Under the pieces are notes generated by a model. The model was not told the origin of the DNA. It made no database searches and saw only the letters and a list, made by a program, of their open reading frames with translations. A DNA stretch of 27,295 nt, from IMG/VR virus record IMGVR_UViG_3300028883_000118, positions 1-27,295 of that record, one strand, 5' to 3'. Shown one piece after another: positions 1 to 6,741 of the stretch (positions within the stretch are counted from its first letter, which is position 1; every line of letters starts with the position of its first letter). The DNA comes from a virus. Both the position numbers and the translations under genes were made by a program.

Positions 1-1429
1 ATGGACCCAATGCAACAACGGCAAGAGTCTTGAAAACTGCCAGAAGTCCAGCCGCAGCCGAGAGTGCTCCGAGTGCAGCGACAGCATATCCGACATTTTT
101 AACAAGCGTCTTGTTCGCACTGACCCATTCGTTGATTGCTACAACGAAGTCTCGAATTGACAGGGTTGCGTTCTTCAGGTCACCGAGGAAGACAGAGCCA
201 ATGTTGATGGCGAGTTCCTGCAAGGCCGAAAGTAATTGCTTCCCGGCACCCACAAGGTTATTCCCCATCACACGGGCAATCTCTGCTGTTCGTCCGGTGG
301 CCTCATCCATCAACTTATTGAATCGGCGCATCTCAGATGAGCCTTGGTTCAACAAAGCAATGAAGGCGGGTCCAGCACGGAGGCCGAATATCTCCATGGC
401 CTCGGCAGCGGAAATGTTGGCAGCGGCAAATTGGTCAATGAGTCCTGCGAATCCTACAAAGCCTCCCTCAGCATTACGAAGTTCGATGTGCGTCTGTCCG
501 ATACGTTCTGCAAGCGATTGCATTATCTTCTCAGATTTTGCAGTCGGCTTGAACAACTTGACAAGCATACCTCTCAGGGCAGTACCAGCCATGGACCCTT
601 TCAGTCCAGCATTGGCGAGTGCTGACATTGCAGAGACAAGATCGTTGAACTCTACACCCATCCCGGCAGCGACAGGGGCAACGTAGGCCATGGCAAAGCC
701 GAGTTCGGTCAAGTTAGTATTACTGTTCGTGAAGGCTTGGGTCAGCACGTCCATCAGACCCGGAAGTTCGGATACCGAAGCACCGAAACCTGTCATGATG
801 TTGGTGGCTATATCAGCAGCTTGTCCAAGTTCGATATTACCGGCAAGGGCAAGGTTCAGGGCGGGTTCGAGAGCGGCGAGTTGTTGTTCTACATTAAGAC
901 CGGCCATCGCCAAGAATCGGAGACCGTCCGCAGCTTGGGTGGCAGAGAACTCAGTCTTCTCGCCCATCTCCCGTGCTTTCATGGTCAACGAATCAAGGTC
1001 TTTTCCGGTGGCACCCGATACAGCACCGACAGTTGCCATGGCCCTCTCGAACTGAGCAGCCTTGGCAATCGGGAAAGCAATAGTGCCTATAGTCGCAGCG
1101 GCAGTGGTAAACTTGGAGATAAGACTTCCGATACCGGCACCGGCAGACTTGGCAGCAGTACCCATAGCAGTGACTTCTCTCCGGGCCTTCTGGGAAGACG
1201 ATCCGAAAAGACGTAAGGCACCTGCTCCCTTCTTGACTTGGGCTCCCTGCTTTCGGACAGCATCAGTGGCCTTCTCCGTGCCTTTTCTGAGACCGTCCTG
1301 ATCTTTACCTGTCTTCTTAGCCTGATCGCCGAGTTTGCCAAGACCACCGGCAACTGACTTGACTATTCCCCCGGTCTGGTCAATCGCCTTGATAATAACT
1401 CGAATTGTTTTCGTCAGTACGTCAGCCAC
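1..1429 (-). CDS. Phage tail tape measure protein, N-terminal part (runs off the left edge)
   Basis: Translating the minus strand leftward from a GTG at 1427-1429 gives at least 476 uninterrupted residues to the window edge, so the C-terminus is missing. The start follows AGGAG by about 8 bases and overlaps the end of the frameshifted chaperone reading frame. The sequence opens ADVLTKTIRVIIKAIDQTG and then matches the TP901-type tape measure core: an Ala/Gly-rich helical stretch, FERAMATVGAVSGATG, KAREMGEKTEFSATQAADGL and FGLRAGPAFIALL. The family sets tail length, is packed inside the tail tube and helps DNA entry at infection. Its position after two overlapping chaperone products is the usual tail order. 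The gene contains an in-frame copy of the dispersed 14-bp motif at 509-522, read as MQSLA. Confidence 0.93.
   Translation of the reverse strand, partial: MADVLTKTIRVIIKAIDQTGGIVKSVAGGLGKLGDQAKKTGKDQDGLRKGTEKATDAVRKQGAQVKKGAGALRLFGSSSQKARREVTAMGTAAKSAGAGIGSLISKFTTAAATIGTIAFPIAKAAQFERAMATVGAVSGATGKDLDSLTMKAREMGEKTEFSATQAADGLRFLAMAGLNVEQQLAALEPALNLALAGNIELGQAADIATNIMTGFGASVSELPGLMDVLTQAFTNSNTNLTELGFAMAYVAPVAAGMGVEFNDLVSAMSALANAGLKGSMAGTALRGMLVKLFKPTAKSEKIMQSLAERIGQTHIELRNAEGGFVGFAGLIDQFAAANISAAEAMEIFGLRAGPAFIALLNQGSSEMRRFNKLMDEATGRTAEIARVMGNNLVGAGKQLLSALQELAINIGSVFLGDLKNATLSIRDFVVAINEWVSANKTLVKNVGYAVAALGALSAAAGLLAVFKTLAVVALGP
509..522. promoter_or_regulatory. Dispersed 14-bp operator-like motif, copy 1
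   Basis: An exact TGCAAGCGATTGCA lies within the tape measure coding sequence, read as MQSLA on the minus strand, far from any promoter. Confidence 0.68.
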
Positions 1430-2137
1430 GCTTTATGCTCCTATTGAAAGCGGCCAATCTCATCCACTCGTTCTGGACCGCCTTCGGATCTTTTGCGATT
1501 GCTTTAGCCCTACGTACTTTATGGGGTTCTAAAACTATCTTATTGATTCCCTTTTGGGATGCGTGTGTGCCAATCCAATTTGCCATTAGCATCCGGCTAT
1601 ACTCTTGATCGTCCGCTTCCCTCGATGCCCGGATAAATACCCCGATCTCTCCGAGCGAGTACTTCTTTATTTCTTGCCACCCATGTCCTGATCTGACGAG
1701 GAACTGGACGACGTTCCCAAGCCCGTATCCGTCAGCTTCCCGATCTTCCCCGCCAAGTCCAGCAAGTTTTTTTCCAAACCCTCGTGGGAGTCGATGTTAG
1801 CGTCCAGTACAACGCCTAACACATGAACCGCAGCATTTAACGGGAGTCGCTTCAGGTCATCGACGTGAATCCCAGACGCTTTCTGCATTGCTTCCGGTAT
1901 TCGGTCAAGAACCGCAGAAGTCATAGCAATCAACTTATCGATATCTGAGTAGTTCTGGAGAGTGATACCAGCCTCGGTGAGTTCACCTTGGATGCTTTTG
2001 ACATCACGGATGACAGAGGCCAGCGTTTCGAGTCCCATCGGTTTAATCGGAATCTCCGTGGAACCAAGTTTAGCAACTTTCTCTGGTAGAAGTAAATCCC
2101 AATCTGCGTCTGTTAGACGTTTCGCATCGTCACTCAT
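1422..2137 (-). CDS. Tail assembly chaperone, long frameshift form (gpGT-like)
   Basis: The predicted -1 frameshift product has 124 residues in frame 0 (2137 to 1766) and 114 residues in the -1 frame (1766 to 1422), 238 in total. The -1 frame has no stop from the slippery site onward and carries a normal-looking domain: WQEIKKYSLGEIGVFIRAS, then READDQEYSRMLMANWIGTH, ending NRSIKRG. Its stop TGA lies just inside the tape measure gene, whose GTG start it overlaps. No ribosome binding site or ATG would let the second domain be made independently near the junction. Lambda G/GT and most siphoviruses and myoviruses use the same device, with the extension contacting the tape measure protein. Confidence 0.85.
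1667..2137 (-). CDS. Tail assembly chaperone, short form (lambda gpG-like)
   Basis: This 156-residue protein starts MSDDAKRLTDADWDLLLPEK. AAGGAG sits 10 bases before the ATG, which favours this start over an upstream in-frame ATG inside the 14-bp motif. It is small, acidic and helical, and ends in a serine run (SSSSSSDQDMGGKK). It lies between the tail tube and tape measure genes, the conserved place for tail assembly chaperones, which bind the tape measure and recruit tube subunits. A slippery heptamer A AAA AAC is in frame at Glu-Lys-Asn near residue 124, so some ribosomes should shift to -1 and make the long form. Function is inferred mainly from position and frameshift architecture. Confidence 0.85.
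   Translation of the reverse strand: MSDDAKRLTDADWDLLLPEKVAKLGSTEIPIKPMGLETLASVIRDVKSIQGELTEAGITLQNYSDIDKLIAMTSAVLDRIPEAMQKASGIHVDDLKRLPLNAAVHVLGVVLDANIDSHEGLEKNLLDLAGKIGKLTDTGLGTSSSSSSDQDMGGKK
1766..1772 (-). promoter_or_regulatory. Programmed -1 ribosomal frameshift slippery heptamer
   Basis: On the minus strand the chaperone gene reads GAA AAA AAC, giving the canonical heptamer A AAA AAC in the correct phase. After a -1 slip the frame stays open for 114 codons to the tape measure start. The zero frame stops 33 codons after the slip. No downstream pseudoknot was modelled. Confidence 0.88.
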
Positions 2138-2155
2138 TCTGGTATCTCCTTTTGG

Positions 2156-2193
2156 AAAAAGGGGCCGTGCAAGCGATTGCATCCGGCCCCTTT
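2156..2193 (-). terminator. Intrinsic terminator between tail tube and chaperone genes, containing the 14-bp motif
   Basis: On the minus strand the arms AAAGGGGCCG and CGGCCCCTTT (2184-2193 and 2158-2167) form a 10-bp stem and are followed by a T run (complement of the A run at 2156-2160). The segment between the arms is the near-palindrome TGCAATCGCTTGCA, which can extend the stem by about five pairs. A terminator here would reduce chaperone and tape measure expression relative to the abundant tube protein. Confidence 0.85.
2168..2181. promoter_or_regulatory. Dispersed 14-bp operator-like motif, copy 2
   Basis: The plus strand reads TGCAAGCGATTGCA, an exact copy of the asymmetric consensus. 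It is unusual in sitting in the apical part of the tail-tube terminator hairpin, so it could act as DNA operator, RNA stem or both. Confidence 0.8.
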
Positions 2194-2227
2194 CCGATTA
2201 AAGAAAAATTAACGGTTAGGGCAACCC

Positions 2228-3205
2228 CTACGTCATAAGAATATTGAAGTACGGGCTGTCGGGATGGCCAGTTTCATCTTTGAGGACTTCCCCCTCAAAA
2301 CCAAGAGTACTCCAGTCCTCACCGATCATAGCCGTATCACCGGCAGGGGTCAGAGAAGCACGGTGTATCTGAAGCTCCATATTGTTACCAACAGGATTGT
2401 CAGATACAAAACGCAGAGCACCTTCCAACTCGGAGACCGCAATAGCCTTGATCTTCTTGTAGGTGGACGCCTCACACGAACCCTTAATCTTGACATCAGA
2501 GTCCGCAGCGATGGAACCGGTATCCAGCAGTTTAACACGGCCTACGGCAGCATCGACGGTGTAGTCGGTCCCGGCCACATACTGCGTGGTCTCGGTATCG
2601 TCCGTAACGGCCAGCACACCGGAAGTAATGGCACCAACCCCGGTGGTATCAGCGGTTGCAGAACTGGTCCCGCCTGTAATTTCTTCTGCGGCTTGGAAAG
2701 TTCCGACCACAGTAACAAGCTTCAGAGAATCAGCAGATTGCTCGGCAACAACAGCGGTTGCAGCACTGGTCCCACCGGTTACGGTTTCCCCGATCTCGAA
2801 AGGGCCACCGACTGTGTTTTCAATGGGAAGGACGAAGATCCCAACGGCCCGTTTGGACAGCTCCACAAAGCGGTCAAGGGTGACTTCTGTGAAGTCATCC
2901 GTAAAATCCGCAATGGCCTGTACTACGGACTCAACCTCGCCCATTGTGAGCAACGCAAGGTTTTCGTCGGTAATCTCATCCAGCGTGAAGGCAACTCCCG
3001 GAGTGATCTCGTTAATCACCTTCTTATCCTTGGCCCGGAGTCCACCCCGGCTGGAGTAGTGCTCCAGAGCCGCCAGTTCAATATTGAACGTAAATTCGGG
3101 GGCGTTCCCCAGATCACGTTCACCCTTGTAAGAGCCATCAGTTTCCTTCTTATTGAAGTAAACAATGCCCTTCCCAAGAGTATAATTGTCAGTACTCGGA
3201 GTCAT
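2228..3205 (-). CDS. Major tail tube protein with a duplicated inserted motif
   Basis: The 325-residue protein starts MTPSTDNYTLGKGIVYFNKK; GGAGG lies 8 bases before the ATG. The N-terminus (GKGIVYF, then FTFNIELAALEHYSSRGGLR) and the segment DYTVDAAVGRVKLLDTGSIA resemble tail tube proteins of long-tailed phages, and the gene sits just before the chaperones. Residues about 136-185 contain two copies of a motif of the form GPFEIGETVTGGTSAATA and GTFQAAEEITGGTSSATA. They are also similar at DNA level (near 2651 and 2753, 102 bp apart). This looks like an inserted, duplicated beta-rich module that may decorate the tube surface. An intrinsic terminator follows the gene. Confidence 0.82.
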   Translation of the reverse strand: MTPSTDNYTLGKGIVYFNKKETDGSYKGERDLGNAPEFTFNIELAALEHYSSRGGLRAKDKKVINEITPGVAFTLDEITDENLALLTMGEVESVVQAIADFTDDFTEVTLDRFVELSKRAVGIFVLPIENTVGGPFEIGETVTGGTSAATAVVAEQSADSLKLVTVVGTFQAAEEITGGTSSATADTTGVGAITSGVLAVTDDTETTQYVAGTDYTVDAAVGRVKLLDTGSIAADSDVKIKGSCEASTYKKIKAIAVSELEGALRFVSDNPVGNNMELQIHRASLTPAGDTAMIGEDWSTLGFEGEVLKDETGHPDSPYFNILMT

Positions 3206-3222
3206 AGCGTTTTCCTCCCATG

Positions 3223-3675
3223 TTATATGTTCTTACCTGTATCCTCAAGGTAGGTTATTGCGATTGCGATACCAATTCCAGCAACTTTCGGTCCAGTTGC
3301 CGGTCTCAGCACACGGCTTTTTGCGGTCTCGACAAACGAGCAAAGACCACCGAGCGAGTTAGGCGCATTACTTCCGACTTTCTCATACAACTTGATATAC
3401 AACTTTCGACAAAAGGCTTGAAGCTCCTTGGTCTCGGAGCCCCGTTCCTCACCTTGTATGAAAGGCTCTATCACAACATTCAGCACACGAGTATAAACGG
3501 GATACCCTCCTCTTTGGCTGGATTTTACTACGTTATCGTCCAGCTCATAGAAGTTAATCACGGGCATGGATGAAGCGTCTGGTGGAGACTCAGGATTACG
3601 GTCTGCTGCATTGTTACCCTCAACAGAAGCGAGTCGCTTTTGCAATTCAACGATTATAGCTTCTCGTTCTTCCAA
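3223..3675 (-). CDS. Putative tail completion (terminator) protein
   Basis: This 150-residue protein begins at a TTG codon preceded by GGAGG at 8 bases, and almost touches the previous gene. The N-terminal 30 residues look like a short coiled coil (MEEREAIIVELQKRLASVE). The core contains SMPVINFYELDDNVVKSSQRGGYPVYTRVLNVVIEPF and a C-terminal beta pattern (AGIGIAIAITYLED). The position, between the gp10-like connector and the tail tube gene, is where tail terminator (gpU-like) proteins lie in HK97/lambda-type phages. The sequence itself gives no diagnostic motif, so the function is mainly positional. Confidence 0.62.
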   Translation of the reverse strand: MEEREAIIVELQKRLASVEGNNAADRNPESPPDASSMPVINFYELDDNVVKSSQRGGYPVYTRVLNVVIEPFIQGEERGSETKELQAFCRKLYIKLYEKVGSNAPNSLGGLCSFVETAKSRVLRPATGPKVAGIGIAIAITYLEDTGKNI

Positions 3676-3678
3676 TTT

Positions 3679-4092
3679 TTATCCCTCCAAAGCTCTCGTT
3701 ATTCGCTCCAGCACGAACAGAATACTTCTATTAATAGCCGCATCGTCACTCAATACGGGACCGGTCATTCCTTTTGGTGCTTGTCTTGAAAAGATCCCGT
3801 CTCCTGTTCGTACGGTTCTCGGACCAACCCCTCTAAATTTGCCTTCCTCAATAACGTAGGCATACGGGGTTCGATTCTCAAATGAGTATCCACCGGCAAC
3901 CTGAGAAATGGACGACCATCCGCTTTTCAGATCTCCAGTTTCCCCAACAGGCGTTTCCTCCTGTACCAGATTTTTTATGGTGGTCAGTACGTCACTCAGC
4001 GCCCCTTCCGCAACTTCTGGCATGTCACGCAATGCAGTAGTAAAACGTTCGAGCACTTCTAATGACTCTTTTGGTATTTCAAAATGGATCAT
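3679..4092 (-). CDS. HK97 gp10-like head-tail connector / tail component
   Basis: The 137-residue product has the pattern of the HK97-gp10_like family: an N-terminal helix, then TPVGETGDLKSGW, a variable stretch, and ENRTPYAYVIEEGKFRG. The TPVxTGxLKxxW and YAxxxExG signatures are both visible. These proteins act at the head-tail joint or early in tail tube assembly. The ATG directly follows the stop of the upstream gene (TAAATG), suggesting coupled translation. Neighbours on both sides are connector genes, which supports the assignment. Confidence 0.8.
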   Translation of the reverse strand: MIHFEIPKESLEVLERFTTALRDMPEVAEGALSDVLTTIKNLVQEETPVGETGDLKSGWSSISQVAGGYSFENRTPYAYVIEEGKFRGVGPRTVRTGDGIFSRQAPKGMTGPVLSDDAAINRSILFVLERITRALEG

Positions 4093-4473
4093 TTACTTCC
4101 ACCCATCAACTGTTATAGAAACGGCAATGCCGAAGATATTATCAATACCCTTCAGCCGAAATTTCATACCGTCTTCGTCAACGATCTGGTCCTTTAGGGT
4201 CATGCCGTCCGGCGAGTCATCCCCACGGATCAAGAAAAGTGAATCACCTACCTCGACCTTTGAGTTCGACACTTCAACCGTGCGCTGGTTATGTAATAGT
4301 TTAGTTGCTGGCATGGGAAACGAATCCCATGTTGTGACGTTATGTCCCTTCGTTTCATCAAAAGTCGTCTTTTTGTGACGCTTGTAGGTAACTGGGCGAG
4401 ACAGGTCTTTATCAGCCATGAGCTGATTCAGAAAGGCTTTAGTCGGTCCCGCAACTTGTGTATAGAGGCTCAT
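4093..4473 (-). CDS. Putative head closure / head-tail joining protein
   Basis: The 126-residue protein begins MSLYTQVAGPTKAFLNQLMAD and has a largely beta C-terminal half (VEVGDSLFLIRGDD, KFRLKGIDNIFGIAVSITV). The pattern of an adenylate-like small beta barrel in this position fits head closure proteins (SPP1 gp16-like or lambda FII-like). Its start overlaps the last base of the preceding connector gene. No motif is diagnostic, so the call rests on size, beta-rich composition and gene order between the DnaT-like connector and the gp10-like protein. Confidence 0.6.
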   Translation of the reverse strand: MSLYTQVAGPTKAFLNQLMADKDLSRPVTYKRHKKTTFDETKGHNVTTWDSFPMPATKLLHNQRTVEVSNSKVEVGDSLFLIRGDDSPDGMTLKDQIVDEDGMKFRLKGIDNIFGIAVSITVDGWK

Positions 4474-5048
4474 TAGGCAAGCTCCCTACATGGTTCGTTA
4501 TAGCCTTCGTCCTCGACGATTCCACCACGTACCTGTGACAAAAATTTCTTTATTGACAGATAACTTTGGTAGTTTACGGATCGAGTAATCCTATCCAGTA
4601 TAGTCCCTGACGTTTCGTTGTCGCCTGAAAAGGAGACCATTAAGAGACCTCCTCCGAGAGAAACCTGAGTTACCCGTGAGCCTGATACAGCACCATCCTC
4701 AACAGCAGCGTTAGAGAGGGAGGCCCGGAATAACACGTTAAATGCTATCTGGGCTTGACACTCTTTTATACCGTCTGGGATGCTGTCATACACAGCGTCA
4801 TCAGGGTCTCTCCTAAGCATACGTGGGAAGTGCAACGCTTGGTCACAATATACTTTCCTCCCACGCAGCGGTAGATACCCCATCAATTCGGCAGAACCTC
4901 GCAAGAGAACTTCTCGCTCCTCGTCCGTTTCGATGTCTACCCATTGTTCGTATTGCTCTGGGTAGAACTTTTTAAGGGTAGCTTCCGCTTCAACCAGTGT
5001 CACATAACTGTCGGAGTCTGCGCCCCCAACTGTAGTAATCAAAGCCAT
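4473..5048 (-). CDS. Head-tail connector adaptor (DnaT-like domain, gp6/gp15 type)
   Basis: The 191-residue protein starts MALITTVGGADSDSYVTLVEAEATL. The phrase DSYVTLVEAEATLKKF, the mid-protein ALHFPRM and the helix following IPDGIKECQAQIAFNVL match the pattern of phage adaptor proteins annotated as DnaT-like (sYvtleeA, LxwPR, iPdxvkxAq). These bind below the portal and provide the platform for tail attachment. The start overlaps the end of the small gene upstream by 10 bases. Despite the DnaT-like label of the family, a role in DNA replication is not implied here. Confidence 0.78.
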   Translation of the reverse strand: MALITTVGGADSDSYVTLVEAEATLKKFYPEQYEQWVDIETDEEREVLLRGSAELMGYLPLRGRKVYCDQALHFPRMLRRDPDDAVYDSIPDGIKECQAQIAFNVLFRASLSNAAVEDGAVSGSRVTQVSLGGGLLMVSFSGDNETSGTILDRITRSVNYQSYLSIKKFLSQVRGGIVEDEGYNEPCRELA

Positions 5049-5335
5049 GTCTCAAACCTCAAATTCGTCAGCTTCCGATCTACATTCTGCCCGGAACTCG
5101 CAAGGATAGCTTCCTCCGGTACAACCGGTGGGTCGTCATCCTTAATACCAACGATATTAGGCAAGTCTGAAACCTCAAACATCGGCTCATCTTTCGCCTT
5201 TCGTTTTTTCTGGGCTTCGAGAGCAACTGACACAGGGACATCCTGCGGAACACCAGCCTCAAAGAAGTACTCCTTGACGCCTTGAAACAGGGTGTATGTG
5301 TTACCCTCGTTGCCGAGCAGTGTAACTTGTGGCAT
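5039..5335 (-). CDS. Small protein of the head operon, unknown function
   Basis: This 98-residue protein begins MPQVTLLGNEGNTYTLFQG. AAGGAG is 8 bases before the ATG at 5333-5335, better than a GTG three codons upstream. The middle is charged (EAQKKRKAKDEP) and the C-terminal part is acidic and Pro-rich (NIVGIKDDDPPVVPEE). Small proteins of this size between the capsid gene and the first connector are common in this type of head module. The family was not recognised. Confidence 0.7.
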   Translation of the reverse strand: MPQVTLLGNEGNTYTLFQGVKEYFFEAGVPQDVPVSVALEAQKKRKAKDEPMFEVSDLPNIVGIKDDDPPVVPEEAILASSGQNVDRKLTNLRFETWL

Positions 5336-5368
5336 ATCTCTCACTCCTTATCGATAACCGATTGGATT

Positions 5369-6295
5369 TTATAAGTCAGGGTCAAGGCCGTCAACTTTGA
5401 CCACAGCGTCTTCCTCCTCGAACTTCATATCGAGGCGCATGGTCAAAACAACCACCAGCACACGAGCACGAATATCCCGGTCGGTCTCTATCATGATCTG
5501 GCGTTGAACACCCATGATGAGGTTTTTCGGGTACGTGAAGATGCCCTTGGCGTTCGGCATCAAAGCCGCAGGTCTGACGGGGATACCGTAAGCATAATTC
5601 GGCATCCATCCAACAACTTTCCGATCACCCAACGGGGTTTCCCGGTTAGACAGGCTGTCTGCATACTCAATTTCCGCATGCGGGGAAACATAGTGACGCA
5701 TCGCAGCACGGTTTCGCAGGTACTTGTTGGGCATGGCCCGAAGCATCTGCTTAAAGACTGTCTTCTCAACGGCGACCGGTGTGGCGGTGTGATCAACGAC
5801 ATGGGAAGTGGCCTGTACCAGAATCCCGTCCAGCAGATTGAGGTAGGTATCAACGGAGCCGGTGTCACCCAGAATCAACAACTCCTCCAGATCGAGCGCA
5901 GCCCGTTCGGTGATGAGGGTCATGATCGTGGACTCCAAAGATCCACGTTCGATGTTGTCTTCCAGCACATCGTACGGAATCTGGACTTCGGCAATGACTT
6001 CCTTGGTGGCAAGCTCTACCTTGTCAGTGGTCGGTTTCGTGCGGTCGGCAGCGGCTAAAGCTTGGCCCGAAGCAGGGGCTCTCCGCATGATTCGATCTGC
6101 GAACCCGATTTTATTGATCTCCATGGTGGGCGAGTTCATCGGCACCACACGGATCTCATTCAAAAGAGTTGGCTGTTCGATCAGCATACGGATAAACGTA
6201 TTGGCCTGAATCGGATTTAGGTAACCGCCATTGGAGATGAGATCACCGACCGCAATGTCGGCTTTTTCAACAATGGATCGATTGCTTTCTTTCAT
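5369..6295 (-). CDS. Major capsid protein, HK97 fold
   Basis: The 308-residue protein starts MKESNRSIVEKADIAVGDL, with AGGAGG 10 bases before the ATG. Visible capsid features include an N-arm leading to GGYLNPIQANTFIRMLIEQ, an E-loop-like VPMNSPTMEINKIGFADRI, the helix LEDNIERGSLESTIMTLITERAALDLEELLILGD, and a C-terminal GIFTYPKNLIMGVQRQIMIETDRDIRARVLVVVLTMRLDMKFEEEDAVV. The last element, a beta strand pair with RDIRA followed by an EEEDAVV-type end, is typical of HK97-fold capsids. The protein follows the protease and scaffold genes and precedes the connectors. One copy of the 14-bp motif lies about 50 bases upstream of the start codon. Confidence 0.85.
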   Translation of the reverse strand: MKESNRSIVEKADIAVGDLISNGGYLNPIQANTFIRMLIEQPTLLNEIRVVPMNSPTMEINKIGFADRIMRRAPASGQALAAADRTKPTTDKVELATKEVIAEVQIPYDVLEDNIERGSLESTIMTLITERAALDLEELLILGDTGSVDTYLNLLDGILVQATSHVVDHTATPVAVEKTVFKQMLRAMPNKYLRNRAAMRHYVSPHAEIEYADSLSNRETPLGDRKVVGWMPNYAYGIPVRPAALMPNAKGIFTYPKNLIMGVQRQIMIETDRDIRARVLVVVLTMRLDMKFEEEDAVVKVDGLDPDL

Positions 6296-6344
6296 TGTAA
6301 TAAAACCTCCTGTTTAAGAATTTGCCTTGACTTCAATTCAGAAG

Positions 6345-6358
6345 TGCAAGCGATTGCA
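6345..6358. promoter_or_regulatory. Dispersed 14-bp operator-like motif, copy 3 (upstream of capsid gene)
   Basis: TGCAAGCGATTGCA on the plus strand, an exact copy, lies in the 74-base gap between the scaffold gene end and the capsid gene start. No convincing promoter is visible in the same gap, so a block to elongating polymerase or a processing site is as likely as promoter control. Confidence 0.78.
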
Positions 6359-6369
6359 GAGCAGCCAAA

Positions 6370-6741
6370 TTAAGCCTTTGCGGTCAGCAGCCCCGAAAAG
6401 ACACTCATGTCAACGCCGGAGGTTTTGGCCGGGGTCTCTTTGGTGTCACCGTCTTTGGTGTCCGCAGTATCCGACTTTTTAGCATCGGCGTCCGCAGTGT
6501 CACCGTCCTTGGCGGCGGCGTCCGTGTCACTTTCACCATCCAGCTTCTCCGTCTTCTTGACCAGAGTGTTGACGGTTTCGGCCATTTTCTGCACCGTATC
6601 CGTCAGGGTGGCGAAGTCCTCGTCACGTTTTTTGGCCGCAGCCTCCTGTGCCTTGGTGTCCTCGGTTTCCCGCTTTCTTGCATCACGGGCATCGAGAATA
6701 GTCACCACAGCGTTCGTGAACTCGTCTTTCGTTTTAAACAT
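6370..6741 (-). CDS. Possible internally initiated scaffold fragment (same frame)
   Basis: Inside the scaffold gene, AAAGGAG lies 8 bases before an in-frame ATG at 6739-6741. Initiation there would yield 123 residues consisting only of the coiled-coil, acidic and C-terminal parts. Lambda C/Nu3 is the classic example of a scaffold made from an internal start in the protease-scaffold region. The spacing and strength are as good as at annotated starts in this genome, but the purine-rich stretch also encodes Asp-Lys-Gly-Glu and could be coincidental. Confidence 0.4.
   Translation of the reverse strand: MFKTKDEFTNAVVTILDARDARKRETEDTKAQEAAAKKRDEDFATLTDTVQKMAETVNTLVKKTEKLDGESDTDAAAKDGDTADADAKKSDTADTKDGDTKETPAKTSGVDMSVFSGLLTAKA

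Noticed and set aside
30-1301. Several plus-strand open frames over the tape measure region
   Set aside because: The minus strand gives one continuous frame with a clear tape measure sequence, so these are shadows.
2138-2182. N-terminal extension MQSLARPLFPKGDTR of the tail chaperone
   Set aside because: It is translated from the terminator hairpin and motif. The ATG at 2137 has AAGGAG at a good distance, so the extension is not used.
2264-3253. 329-codon open frame on the plus strand
   Set aside because: It is antisense to the tail tube gene, which has a good start, operon context and terminator. No family pattern is visible in the plus-strand product.
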